Shown here piece after piece: positions 34,919 to 45,459 of a stretch of DNA of 64,000 bases. The DNA comes from Lumbricus terrestris (Eukaryota; Annelida; Clitellata; Crassiclitellata; Lumbricidae): the NCBI GenBank assembly GCA_949752735.1, contig OX457052.1, forward strand, positions 10,832,612 to 10,896,611, written 5' to 3'. The notes beneath the pieces were generated by a model that was given only the letters and a program-made list of their open reading frames with translations, did not search any database and was not told the DNA's origin. Made by a program: the position numbers and the translations under genes. How positions within the stretch are numbered: the stretch's first letter is position 1; every line of letters starts with the position of its first letter.

Positions 34919-35380
34919 AGTCTGATAGACTAAGGCCCTTTAAGAGTCAACCATCCAGACTGAACTCACTGAACCAAGTGACCACTGCAGCTAGATTAAA
35001 GATACTGCACGTTTCCTATATAATGCCATTTGGAACCCAATTCGCATATATCAACATAAACTAGCATAAATCTGCATAAATTACAGGCATGATATTCAGA
35101 CCATGCACAGAAACCTGAACAGCAAACACCCTCTGGTACTGGATTATCTAGAATTTGCCATTGAAATAAGACTTACATTAATGGACACTTTTAACGAGGA
35201 GTTGTAAATTTCAACTAATATCCTTCTGGCTCACATCTAAGGTATTACAGCAAGAGCTGCACAATATAACTCTATCTGTGAAAGCCACACAATCTGTATG
35301 CAATGCATACATTACAACACACATACAGACCCACATTTCGGCAAAAATGGACTCATGCATGCATGCATTTGTTTGTATGC

Positions 35381-35567
35381 GCACTTGCTGTAGCACCCCC
35401 CTCAAGCTCCCTACTCAGAGGCGCTCCCGACTACAGAGCGGACACTGCGTCGGAGTAAACCATCCCTTTCACACCGAAGCGCTTGCCCAAGGTCCCTACG
35501 TGACGACTTGAGGTGGATTTGAACCTGCAACCCTTCGGCTGCAAGGCACTACACCACCGCGCCCCAC
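35381..35567 (-). mobile_element. tRNA-derived SINE, copy 8
   Basis: Reverse copy with GGATTTGAACC and ACACCACCGCGCCCCA. Small internal replacement after CATCGGAG and a deletion just before the head. Confidence 0.87.
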
Positions 35568-35624
35568 ATTCCCATGCAGATGCCACCAACAACTTCAGTA
35601 TGAACAATACATTATGCAAATTCA

Positions 35625-35965
35625 TGCACTTTAAAGACTGTTGTGACCTTCTTGTACCAAGGTCTTGGACTGCCATAGACCAGCATAGTGCCTTTGTCTC
35701 TGTTGGCCCTTTGCTGTGGAATGAATGGCCTTCCTGCTATAACTCGTGCTCAGATCTTATCTTGGACACCACTGCTTCTGCCCTCCGTCTTAAGACTTTT
35801 CTTTTTTGAGCGGTTTTCACACTGCTATCCCTTCTGATTACCGGTATGTTATATACTGCAAGAGGTGCTTTATAATCAATATACTATAGTATAGTATAGT
35901 ATGGTATAGTATAGTATAGTTTAGTATAGTATAGTACAGTGCAGTATATAGTATAGTACGGTATT
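35625..35965 (+). mobile_element. L2-like LINE 3' end with (ATAGT)n tail
   Basis: The frame includes CCDLLVPRSWTAIDQHSAFV and SVGPLLWNEWP, then the end of ORF2, 3' UTR (GCAAGAGGTGCTTTATAAT) and an (ATAGT)n tail (35880-35965). 5'-truncated. Confidence 0.82.
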
Positions 35966-35978
35966 TATTTATTCATTG

Positions 35979-36186
35979 CATTTGCTATAGCGACCCTTCA
36001 AGCTCACTACTCAGAAGCGCTCCCGACTACAGCGCGAACACTACATCAGAGTTTCATGCCAAAGCGCATGAGCAATTACAAGTGAAGGACTTGCTCAAGG
36101 TCCCTGTGCGGTGGCTTGGGGGTGGATTCGAACCTGGAACTCTCTGCCTCCAAGGCAACAAACACACCACTATACCACCATGCCCG
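35979..36186 (-). mobile_element. tRNA-derived SINE, copy 9
   Basis: GGATTCGAACC, CACCACTATACCACCATGCCC, tail complement TTTGCTATAGCGACCCTTC. It abuts the tail of the preceding LINE. Confidence 0.88.
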
Positions 36187-36189
36187 CAA

Positions 36190-37210
36190 ACCAAACCATA
36201 ACCTGCCTATAACTCATTATAACACTCGTTATAGTCAATTGACTATAGCGGTACAACAATTGGAGCCAAAAACGTTGTCCTGGTGGGATTTGAAACCAGG
36301 ACATCACAGTTGACAGTCATGTATGCTAATCAATACGGACATAAAATACACATCTGACCAACTATAAAAGAATGTACCAGTGAGATAAAAAAGCCTTCAT
36401 GCAATTCGAGCTAGAGTCATGTCTACAGCAATTTAGGTCCTGTACATGTATATTTATGTATAATTGTATATACATGTATATAGACACATATATATACACA
36501 CAATTATACATACATGTACATATATATATAGTTCTTTGATCCTCTGACTCACACTGTCACTATTTTACACGATATGTTCAATTGGTTACTATGGTATAAA
36601 GTCCCACTTCGCAATAAAAATTTTCAATACAAAAAATTGGCTGCGATGGTATGCAGTCCTACTTTTGGACCACGACTTCAAGTATAAAAATTGGTCGTCA
36701 GCACGCTATCCAATACAACAATGGGACGAAGATTTCAAATATAAAACTAACTGCTAGGGGCACTTTATAAGAATCCAAGCACAATATGATACCATAATCA
36801 CCAGGGTCATCGTCCATCATCATCATTATTGTTACGAGACAAGCATTCTATTCTCACTGGCAAAACAGTTCACAGAATTGCTACATAAATTTGCTCTTTG
36901 CCATTACCATCACCATATTATATGCATTGTAGACCATATAATATCAAACCATCTACACCTGTAGAACTCTTCAAGACCTGATAGTCTACTCTATAATTCT
37001 ATTATATTTAGATAATATTCTAAAATATCATCCTCATTCTTGGAAGAAAACCTTGAGAATGGAGCGCAGCAGCAACTCTGGTGTGATACATCACTGATTT
37101 TTTTCAAACAGGGAACCAGACAACCTGAACTTTCTTGTTTCTATTATCACAGAAGACAGCAATCACCATAATCAGTACAAGATGCCAGTGAAAAATATAC
37201 TCCACCACTA
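36190..37210. other. unassigned; short palindromic and repeated stretches
   Basis: 36440-36525 is AT-rich with inverted TACATGTAT/ATAATTGT blocks. 36590-36750 repeats GTCC(C/T)AC-type units with TATAAAAATTGG. No gene seen. Confidence 0.5.
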
Positions 37211-37390
37211 TAGAGCATAGACAGACAGACAAGACACACTAATCAAAAACATTTCAATCAAACACTGGATTCCAATGGCAGAAGAAAAATGAGAGACAGA
37301 CAGGCAGACAGACAGACACGCAGACAGACAGACACACACACATGCACAGACACATACACACAATAACAGACAAAAACACCCACACATATC

Positions 37391-37610
37391 AGGGCGCGAT
37401 GGTGTAGTGCTGGGTCAGCATCTTGGAGCTTGAGGGTTTCAGGTTCAATTCCAAGTCGCCACGTAGGAACCTTGAGCAAGTCCTTCACTGGCAATTGCTT
37501 GGGCGTTTCGGCGTGAAATGCCGAAGCAGTGTGTGCGCTGTAGTCGGGAGCGCCTCCGAGTAGAGAGCTTGAAGGGGAGCTATAGAAATGGAGAAATAAA
37601 TAAATAAAAT
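37391..37610 (+). mobile_element. tRNA-derived SINE, copy 10
   Basis: Head GGGCGCGATGGTGTAGTG, B-box GGTTCAATTCC, tail GAGCTTGAAGGGGAGCTATA with (AAAT)n. Embedded in CAGA/CACA repeats (37215-37385 and 37655-37810). Confidence 0.88.
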
Positions 37611-37844
37611 AATTATAGACACAAAGTCCTGCACATATAGTGACAAAACAAAGGCAAAAACACAGACAGACAAACACATAATAGGAAGACAAACACTCGC
37701 ACAAACAATAGCACAAAGTTGCCCACACACCCACATCTGAAGACATACTCACACACACAGACAGACAGACAGACAGACCGAAACACACACAGACACACAC
37801 CTGAAGCAATACCCACACATACCCAAACTCAGCCACATCTCCAG

Positions 37845-38263
37845 CTATATGCGTGACATTTTCCACTGGTTCCCACTCAAGCAGCGAATTGAGTATAGGC
37901 CGGATCTCTACTCTAGTCTGGCGCTGCATGCTAGGCCTTGCTCCTGCTTATACCTTTGTGAGCTCTGTAGCCCTACTCTAAGTTCTCACCATTTCCGCTC
38001 CCTTCGTTTGACTGAACAAAGTCTGCTCTCAGTACCTTTTGCTCATACTTCCACTATGCAGAACCATGCTTTCTCAGTGGTAGGACCCTCAACCTGGAAT
38101 GGTCTTCCTCCGACACTCCGCTCTCTTTCTAAAAATCCTTCTCAGGCCTTCCTCTCTATCTCATCTTAAGGCAGTTTTATTTGGCCGTGCTGAGGTTGAG
38201 AGCGCCTCTGAGTAGCCCCCTTGAAGAGGTGCTATATAAATGCATCTAATGAATAATGAATAA

Positions 38264-38272
<9 letters not shown>
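37845..38272 (+). mobile_element. L2-like LINE C-terminus and complete 3' UTR
   Basis: The frame from 37849 reads YMRDIFHWFPLKQRIEYR, ...SLRLTEQSLLSVP, HAFSVVGPSTWNGLPPTLRS, the standard last third of L2-like ORF2. It stops at 38167, then has a 3' UTR GAGAGCGCCTCTGAGTAG...CTTGAAGAGGTGCTATATAA and an (AATG)n tail. Best reference copy for the LINE tail that the SINEs share. Confidence 0.9.
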
Positions 38273-38294
<22 letters not shown>

Positions 38295-38380
38295 AAGACA
38301 TACCCACACACACACATACAGGCAGACACATGCACGCACACCTGAAGCAACATGCACACACACACACACCTGAATCAGCA
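38258..38380. repeat. (CA)n microsatellite
   Basis: ACAC run after the LINE tail, interrupted by CTTGAAGACATACC-like phrases. Confidence 0.92.
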
Positions 38381-38537
38381 TACGCTCCTCATCCATCACG
38401 TGAATACTAAAGACGATCATAATCCATATTCTTCTGTCATCCTCAAACTCATAACGACGACGACCACACGCGGACCATGCAACAGGGAACCAGTCCGTCT
38501 TTTACTGTCAACAAGAGACTGCCACGGCCAGCCACTG

Positions 38538-38596
38538 ACGACGACGATGATGATGATGATGATGATGATGATAATGATGATGACGATGATGAAGGG
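38538..38596. repeat. (GAT)n microsatellite
   Basis: Trinucleotide run within otherwise unassigned sequence 38380-38935. Confidence 0.92.
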
Positions 38597-38934
38597 GAGT
38601 GCCACACGTATTCGCAGATCGACCATGCAGTCGACCCTTCTGCACTCCAGTTATAACTTATTAGCAAGGTGCACAGAGTACCAAGAACAGCAATTCTTCT
38701 GCAGATATGAGTCTCCAGATGGTCCCGTGTAAACAGAAGAGTTCTGGATGGATTATGTCAACATCTAGTTCGATATATAGTTCGGTACATGCATGCAAGT
38801 AGTAATTACATGCATGCGGAGTCCAGACAAGAGATACATGTAGGAGAGGATAGATCGACATCAGAAAGACAGAGAGAGACAGAGATGAACAAAATTATGT
38901 GCAGGAAGGAGTGAAGAGTACGAATGGTAAAGTT

Positions 38935-39020
38935 GAATGGATGGATGGATGGATGTATGTTTGGCTGGATAGATTGATGGATGGATGAACGGATGGAGGG
39001 TGAGTGGTGGATGGATGCAG
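38935..39020. repeat. (GGAT)n microsatellite
   Basis: ATGGATGGATGG run with drift, near the tail of the SINE at 39051. Confidence 0.9.
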
Positions 39021-39050
39021 TGGTTAAAGTTTCTTTGTTTGTATGTATGT

Positions 39051-39255
39051 GCACTTGTTATAGCGCCCCTTCAAGCTCTCTACTCAGAGGCGCTCCCGAA
39101 TGCAGAGCGGACACTGCATCGGAGTTTCACGCCGAAGCGCTGAGTAATTGTGAGTGAAGGACTTGCCCAAGGTCCTTACCCGACAAGGTGGATTCGAACC
39201 TCGAACCTTCCGGCTTCAAGGCAACAACGCCACCACTACACCACCGCGCCCCACA
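39051..39255 (-). mobile_element. tRNA-derived SINE, copy 11 (full, near consensus)
   Basis: GGATTCGAACC, CACCACTACACCACCGCGCC, tail complement TTATAGCGCCCCTTCAAG. Very similar to copies 1, 5 and 13, so probably young. Confidence 0.92.
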
Positions 39256-39276
39256 AAAAGTGGTGTGGGTGAGCAG

Positions 39277-41883
39277 TAGGCCGATTCACCAATGTTAGGG
39301 GGAAAAAATTATTCTTCATTTCATATTGGGCTAGACCCTAGTTTGGTGCCTTTTGGGATCAGGAACAATAGTGCAAAAGTATAGGCATATACAGTGAGTT
39401 TTAGTGACACCTCAAGACATGCAAAGTTTTGTAAAACGACGAAAACGGCATTTTTACTGTCAAATAACATTTAATGTTAATTTTTATTTGAACTGGTCAA
39501 GATATTTGAGTGAAATAGTGCATAGGTCATGTCACACTACTATTCAGTGTTCACAGTAATGTAGGTAAAGATTAGAAAGTGTCTTGTCAGCTCTGTACTT
39601 TTTCTTAAGTGAAGTCGTTATTAGACGTCGATCATATTCGGCTATCTGAAACACAAGCTGCTGCTGAGCACAATTGAATTCCGTTGCAATTAGACAGCAT
39701 GTTCTACAGAGTCATTGATGACTTTATGCTTGCCACCTTATGCTTGGCATCAACGTAGGCAGGGCTGAATGGCCAAATAATTTGATCATCTTTAAGAAAA
39801 TGTGGATCAGTTTTACCCGGTAAGTGCAGTGAAAGCTGCATAGATCTTTTAGTGACAGAATCCAATTAGTCTATTCCTGGAATTATTCAATTGACTTCGA
39901 AGTCAACCCTTCTTACATCTGTTTTCATCTGTGGTCTCTTCAGAAAAGCAATCATCACATCTTTCTCCTCTATTCCAGACACAATCAGAAGCAATGCAAG
40001 ACCAATCAAATCCTCACTCATGTGCCACAAATGCTTTCTCATTTTCTTCAGTGTAATGTCTGCCACTTGACTGTCATCCTTGCCAAATAACTCCAAAGTA
40101 TGGAGAGCCACAGAGGTCATTATATGGAACATCTGAACTATTTGGAGCAGTTAACCAGACCTTCACATTGGTGTTAATGGTGAGCAGACACTGCCAAACA
40201 GGGTGCGTCGAAGAGCCTTTGGCTCTTGTGCTGTAGGTTTGAGTTGTTCATGAACAAGTAAATTTTTGAACAGCAAATCTTCTCACAACAGTGACATTTG
40301 CACCCAGTACCTAGTTCCAATTTTATGAATTGAGGCAATCCTGACACGGTTGAATATCTCGGCTGAGTTGAGTCTGAAGGAAGCCTATAATTGTCCTCCC
40401 TCTTCTGGTCAAGCCACCAAAACTCACCTCTTGTGAGATCAGATTTGGCTCCAATGGCTGCAGCATACAGTGTGAACATTGTATTTGCTAGTGTCAATGA
40501 AATTCCACTATTCTTTGAATCGAGTAAGCTTACATATTGCTGCAATCTGTGGCCCGGAAGACTTGAAATATTGTTCGATCACTGCAGCTGAAACAAGTTC
40601 AAAGATATGATGCCGGCAGGATAAAGACAGTAGCATTTGTCAAATGCCTGCTGAATGACTATAATGGCACCGGTTTGAACACCAGTGTTTAAGTTGGTTG
40701 CATCGGAACAAAGACCTGCACGCCAGTCTGGTACATCTTTCCAGTCATGTCATGTTTGGATCACGGTGTTTTCCATAAGTTCACCAGAACCAGTAGGGCT
40801 CACCAGGAGTTCAGGAATTGCCAACAATTTATCAACATTCATTCCTCATAGAACAATTGGCATCCTGTCAACCAGGTCCTTATCAGGGTCTGGTAGTAAT
40901 TTTCTGTCAAAATGAGCAATCAATGGTGTACCTGGCATATATTTGGCATGTATCTAGAATTTTCTAACTCTTTTCAATGCTCTCCAGATAGAACTAGTTG
41001 ACAGTGTCATGTCCTCAACGTCAATGCCAAGAGCAAGTACAATGTAAGAGCTAGATCAACAATGTGTATTGCTTCTCATGGTGTAGCTTTTGTGCGACCA
41101 AGGATTGCCGCAGACAGTGGATCATCAGTGAGGTGTCATATTTTGAGTGTAGTGAACATCGCAGTTTGATGAGTTTGTATTGTCATCCATGGAGTCACTA
41201 GAGTGTTTGTTTTCAGCAGCATGTCTTGTGTCAATGATATACGTTTGCTAATTAACAGTTCTTAATCATCAGTGTCATCCTTGAATTCTGTCACTGTAGC
41301 TGACTTTGTATCACCTTTTGCTTCCATTGCCATTTTGATGCGACAGATTTCTTCAAACTTCCTCTGTATTGCATTTCTCTTCACATTCTTCGAATGCTAA
41401 AAACTGACTGACTACCTGTTGTCATTTTCCACTCTTCTATCAGGTACTGTAGAAAAATCCTGTGCTGTTGAATTTTTATCAGTCTTTTGCAATCCGCATT
41501 GTCATTTCATTTCTTAGATTGTCATTCCAACTCGAGAGTCGAGACATCCAGCAAAGATGCTAAGACTTAATTTAATATTCTTTGAAATACATTGTGCAAT
41601 GTGCATCTTAAATGCAAGTAAGTAAAGAAAAGAAGTAGTCTGTTACACTGTGTCTGATTGTCTGCCACTCACAGGCATCACAGCACAAAATAATGTATTT
41701 TTATGTACGGAAATGAAGGTAAATTCACAATGACTGATTACAGAAAACAGAACTCTGTTGAGGTGTCACTAAACAGTGGAATAATCACATGAAAATTTAA
41801 GGAGTTATTTACAACACCAAAAGGCATTATTTAAGCATCTAGCCAATTAAGTTTTCAGAAATAATTTTTTTTGAAACACTCTA
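39277..41883 (-). mobile_element. decayed DNA transposon inserted in a dispersed repeat
   Basis: A GTGAGCAGTGG-type repeat copy is split here: GTGAGCAG occurs at 39269-39276 and again at 41884-41891, an 8-bp duplication. Ends are weakly inverted (TAGGCCGATTC / TAGAGTGTTTC, then AAAAAATTATT). The 2.6-kb interior holds a stop-riddled minus-strand gene, listed separately. Confidence 0.7.
39887..41240 (-). pseudogene. pseudogene of an uncharacterised transposon-borne protein
   Basis: Minus-strand conceptual translation, with several stops and shifts, reads in order LSTSSIWRALKRVRKF, AHFDRKLLPDPDKDLVDRMP, VDKLLAIPELL, GLCSDATNLNTGVQTGA, LTLANTMFTLYAAAIGAKSD and EDLIGLALLLIVSGIEEKDV. The order H-D-K-LPD...VDRLP...LL-PEL...G--DT--NTG matches a protein family common in arthropod, cnidarian and other invertebrate genomes, usually annotated 'uncharacterized' and thought to be transposon-encoded. 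Part of the middle after GVQTGA has diverged beyond recognition. Superfamily not assigned; not functional. Confidence 0.6.
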
Positions 41884-42055
41884 GTGAGCAGTGGGAACCC
41901 TGAATGTGAGCAGAGGGAACGCTAACGTAGAATTTTATAGGAACGCATGTATTTCCAGGGTTCCATGTGGTGAGCAGCGGGAACGCAAGCCAAGAATTTC
42001 AAGAGCAGCGGGAACGCCGTACCCACGCGTTCCCACCCACTTTAAACCCCGGATG
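41884..42055 (+). repeat. dispersed repeat (right part of split copy)
   Basis: GTGAGCAGTGGGAACCCTG...CCACTTTAAACC parallels 20952-21100. Three GAGCAGxGGGAAC units repeat inside it. Confidence 0.7.
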
Positions 42056-42182
42056 GATGGATGGATTGATGTGTGGAAAGCTGAGTGAGCTACCTGGGTG
42101 GGCAATTGCTGGATAAAAAGCAACAGATAAAAGTGAAGTGCATGTTGGTTATGAACAGGATAGAAAATCTATCCATAGTCTA

Positions 42183-42430
42183 TGGAATTTTATAGCACCT
42201 CTTCAAGATAACCAATCAGAGGCACTCCCGAACCAGCCACAGCCAGAGAGGAAAGTGTTGAGTAGTATATAAAAAGTGATAGTTCAGGTTGGAAAGGGAA
42301 CAAACACAGGCTATGTGCACCAAAGGGGGAAGGATTTTTTCAAACCGAGGGACCCACATCGAGAAGCCTACTCTGTCTGACCGCATGTGGAACCACTAAG
42401 TCGCCTCTAGAGGCCGAGTGCAGAGAGTGG
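42183..42430 (-). mobile_element. L2-like LINE C-terminal fragment
   Basis: The minus strand reads LVVPHAVRQSRLLDVGPSV before a stop, then 3' UTR ending GGAGTGCCTCTGATTGG...CTTGAAGAGGTGCTATAAAA. Same 3' end as other L2-like copies. Confidence 0.7.
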
Positions 42431-42489
42431 CCACACACAGCCATACAATGGAGAATTCCCTACAAAGAACAGGATAGAATAGCACAGGA

Positions 42490-42598
42490 TTAATAACTCC
42501 ACCACTGGTTGCACTCTGCCAGTGCCAGTCCCAAGCCTGGATAGAGGAGGAGGGCGACACTAATCATCTTTGATATGACAGTGTTGTTAAACATGTAA
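42490..42598 (-). repeat. dispersed repeat, third copy of the 20828/31066 family
   Basis: CCACCACTGGTTGCACTCTG and CCAAGCCTGGATAGAGGAGG align with 20835-20930. Only one copy of the segment that is amplified at 31141. Confidence 0.75.
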
Positions 42599-42698
42599 CA
42601 AGCCATATAAGATTAAATAGCATAAGACAGGAAAGTATATACTGTGTTGTGTTGTTGATAGAATTGTGTGTTGTGGATAGAATAATTGCTTAAAAACG

Positions 42699-42860
42699 GC
42701 TCGCCGCGTAGGGACTTTAGGCAAGTCCTTCATTCGCAATTGCTCACTCAGCGCTTCGGCGTGAAACTCCGATGCAGTGTCTGCGCTGTAGTCGGGAGCG
42801 CCTCTGAGTAGAGTGCTGGAAGGGGCGCTATAAGAGGTAGGCATACAAACAAACATTGGA
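42699..42860 (+). mobile_element. tRNA-derived SINE, copy 12 (head missing)
   Basis: Begins at CTCGCCGCGTAGGGAC, downstream of the B-box, so it is 5'-truncated. Body and tail (AAGGGGCGCTATAAGAGG) are intact. It lies within the PDE8-like intron about 30-50 bp from the donor of exon 42889-42945. Confidence 0.85.
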
Positions 42861-42888
42861 TAAAATTAAAAATGCCTCATCTACTTAC

Positions 42889-42945
42889 AGACATTGGCGT
42901 GTGCTGAATTTTTAAAGGTCCTAGGAACACATCATTGGCTGAACC
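42889..42945 (-). CDS. PDE8: PDE8-like exon just upstream of the REC domain
   Basis: Short exon (19 codons) of the same minus-strand PDE8-like gene, too small for ordinary ORF calling. It has an acceptor TTTGATTTTCAG (42946-42957), the open reading GSANDVFLGPLKIQHTPMS, and a strong donor TCT|GTAAGTAG (42881-42888). Both ends are phase 0, so it joins the exon at 9678 without a shift and gives ...HTPMS-ILLVFAK.... Vertebrate PDE8 has a similar hydrophobic-Gly-Pro-hydrophobic-basic stretch directly before its LLVFAK strand, which is why I link the two exons. The implied intron is 33.2 kb. A truncated SINE ends about 30-50 bp past the donor. Confidence 0.75.
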
Positions 42946-43029
42946 CTGAAAATCAAACACACAAAACAAAACAATTTAAAATATTGGCTTCTATCAAGGA
43001 ACAATGAAATTTACACAATTTCAAATCAG

Positions 43030-43115
43030 AACCATAGTTATGCCTCTGGGTAGGTCTCTTGAAGAGGCGCTATATAAATTCTCGAAATCATATTAATGAA
43101 AATGAATCATAAATG
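43030..43115 (+). mobile_element. L2-like LINE 3' end
   Basis: CCTCTGGGTAGGTCTCTTGAAGAGGCGCTATATAAATTC with a degenerate AATG tail. Confidence 0.6.
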
Positions 43116-43219
43116 CTGTTTTCGCAATTAGCGTCTAAAATATTTAGTCAAGGAAATTTGCATATTCATAGCGCTCAATCAGAATGCAACATACCAGTAA
43201 TTAGATTCACAGACTAGCT

Positions 43220-43556
43220 TGTGGTGATGGTCGAAATGGTGGTGGTGGTCGAAATGGTGGTGGTGGTGGAGGTGGTGGTCGAAATGGTGGTGGTGGTGGA
43301 GGAGGTGGTGGTGGTGAAGGTCGTGGTGGTGGTAGTTGTGGTGATGGTCGGAATGGTGGTGGTGGTGGAGGTGGTGGTCGAAATGGTGGTGGTCGAAATG
43401 GTAGTGGTGGTGGTAGAGGTCGTGGTAGTTGTGGTGATGGTCGGAATGGAGGTGGTGGTGGTGGTCGAAATGGTAGTGGTGGTGGTAGAGGTCGTGGTAG
43501 TTGTGGTGATGGTCGGAATGGAGGTGGTGGTGGTCGGAATGGTGGTGGTGGTTGTT
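43220..43556. repeat. (GGT)n-rich imperfect repeat
   Basis: GGTGGTGGTCGAAATGGTGG units with a nested ~73-bp duplication. It yields His-rich and Pro/Phe-rich minus-strand frames of 149 and 121 residues that I judge artefactual. Confidence 0.92.
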
Positions 43557-43824
43557 TACAATCATGAAGCAATTGCGTTTACATACCAAATTGCAACCAG
43601 ATGACTGCTTTAAAAATAATTCAGTCAAAAAAAACTGTTCTCAGTTTCATTTCTACTAAACACAGCAGAACCAAACAAACAAGCATTTCTTGGCACTGCC
43701 ACCGGCGGTCAATTTAAACTGGAATAAACTTAATAAAAATTTAATTTACGTCCGATGTCAAAATGCTCACAGTGCATGGAACTATATGACTTACACATTC
43801 TTCTAATCCTTGATAAGGGACAGA

Positions 43825-44190
43825 TAAACAGACAGACAGACAGACACACACACAGACAGACACACAGACAGATGGGCCGACGAACGGACAGAGAATTGGA
43901 CGGGCCGTATCAAATTAGATTTTATGAGCACGCAGTCAGGACATCGGATCTGTATTTAAAACGAATCTATGAACCTAGTCGCAAGTCTTGCAGAACTTCC
44001 ACTGGACAGAAGTAAGTATTACATTACAGTTCAAACCATTGATCAGAAATTCGGATTTATTTACGAAACTAACGTTACACAACATCTGGCCGACCTAACA
44101 AAGATCTCTCTGTCTCTCTGTCTGTCTGTCTCTCTCCCTCTCTCTGTCTGTCTCTGTCTGTCTCTCTTTCCCCTCTGTCTGCCTGTGTAC
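43825..44190. repeat. CAGA and CTGT microsatellites flanking unassigned sequence
   Basis: 43825-43875 is (CAGA)n and 44105-44185 is (CTGT/CTCT)n. The part between is unassigned. Confidence 0.88.
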
Positions 44191-44199
44191 TAATTAAGA

Positions 44200-44634
44200 G
44201 ACCAAGCCTTGGCACATTAACCAAAGTTTAACGATCTCACATTTCTATTGCAAGCACCTTCGGCATGCATAGCCACTTTCATTATATGAAGCATGAGGAA
44301 CCACCAGTTGATTAAACTGCAGTTCCGCCATTTTGATTTCATTGCAGTGCTACATAAGTGTCTTTGGGTCCATTGCATTTCTTGGTCCCTATAATCTTCA
44401 TTTGCAATCTAAAATCGTGTCCCTATCACATGCAATGTATACTTTACTTAAATAGCCATTTGAAGCAATTCACCACCATTTTGTTTTTCCATGGAATTGC
44501 TAAAAATCCAGCTTGCTAACCGCCATTTTCGTTTTCAGCAGGGTCAAATTAGTCTAGAAACGCCTGTTACCAAATTGTTACATGGTTTGCTTCTAACAGT
44601 GATTTCTAAAGATTTTTTTCTATATGTATGCGCC
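44200..44634. other. unassigned sequence
   Basis: Three CCATTTT(G/C) phrases in similar settings (44330, 44470, 44522) hint at old internal repetition. No gene seen. Confidence 0.45.
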
Positions 44635-44898
44635 CAGTGGCATATACAAGAGTGTTTAAGGGGATTAAACCCCTCCTCTATTGGCTTAAGAACAAGTTTT
44701 TTTAAAGGTTATTTATCCACTTAAATAGGAAAAAACAACAATTGTTTGTAGTAACAATTGTTTTTCTTACTTTATTCCCTTCGTTACTTTATTCCCTTTT
44801 TATTTACTGTAATACTGGTTGAATTGGTGTCAGATAGGGCATCCGGCCAGACCATAAACACCCACTCCATCATAAATCCCTGGCTACATGCACCACTG
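44635..44898. mobile_element. hAT-like MITE, family shared with 33246-33513, copy B
   Basis: Ends CAGTGGCATATAC and complement CAGTGGTGCATGTAGCCAGG are flanked by an exact 8-bp repeat TATGCGCC (44627-44634, 44899-44906). Interior matches the complement of copy A (GTAGTAACAATTGTT, GGATTAAACCCCTC). Confidence 0.87.
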
Positions 44899-45054
44899 TA
44901 TGCGCCTCTGCCTACAGTATAAGGATATTCTGTCTGTCAGGCACCACAATAACTTACACAGATCCTGGGTTTTTTCCAAATGTTTATCTTATATATTGCA
45001 TAAATATGTGTCAGATTGGTATTGTAGATCTATATCAAATATGCCATATATGTT

Positions 45055-45252
<198 letters not shown>

Positions 45253-45459
45253 TATGCATGTCTTTCATTGGTCAGTGGTTAAGTATAGTCTGTCCCCTAC
45301 ACAGCACAAGAATCTCTCAGGACAGTCACATGTAACGTAATACAATACAGTCCTCCACTTCCTCTTCTTGTTCCCTATTCCTCTTCCTTTTCCTCGGTGC
45401 TATGATATTCTTGGAAGGACAAACTTAGTATAGATAGCACAATGGTTTACGTGAATGCT

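Larger units (their letters stand above)
9679..42888 (-). other. 33.2-kb intron of the PDE8-like gene, filled with repeats
   Basis: Inferred intron between the two phase-0 junctions of the PDE8-like exons (donor GTAAGT at 42883-42888, acceptor TTTACAG at 9679-9685). It contains SINEs, L2-like LINE ends, hAT-like elements, a Tc1/mariner foldback, a decayed DNA transposon and minisatellites, all listed separately. I saw no convincing host exon inside it on either strand. It could hide small alternative exons. Confidence 0.65.

Noticed and set aside
39887..40545. Host gene exons on the minus strand
   Set aside because: Stops and shifts throughout, location inside an insertion with an 8-bp duplication, and resemblance to a transposon-borne family.
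43179..43628. 149-residue His-rich ORF resembling a metal-binding protein
   Set aside because: Arises from a (GGT)n-type low-complexity tract; all frames are open and no splice or start context supports it.
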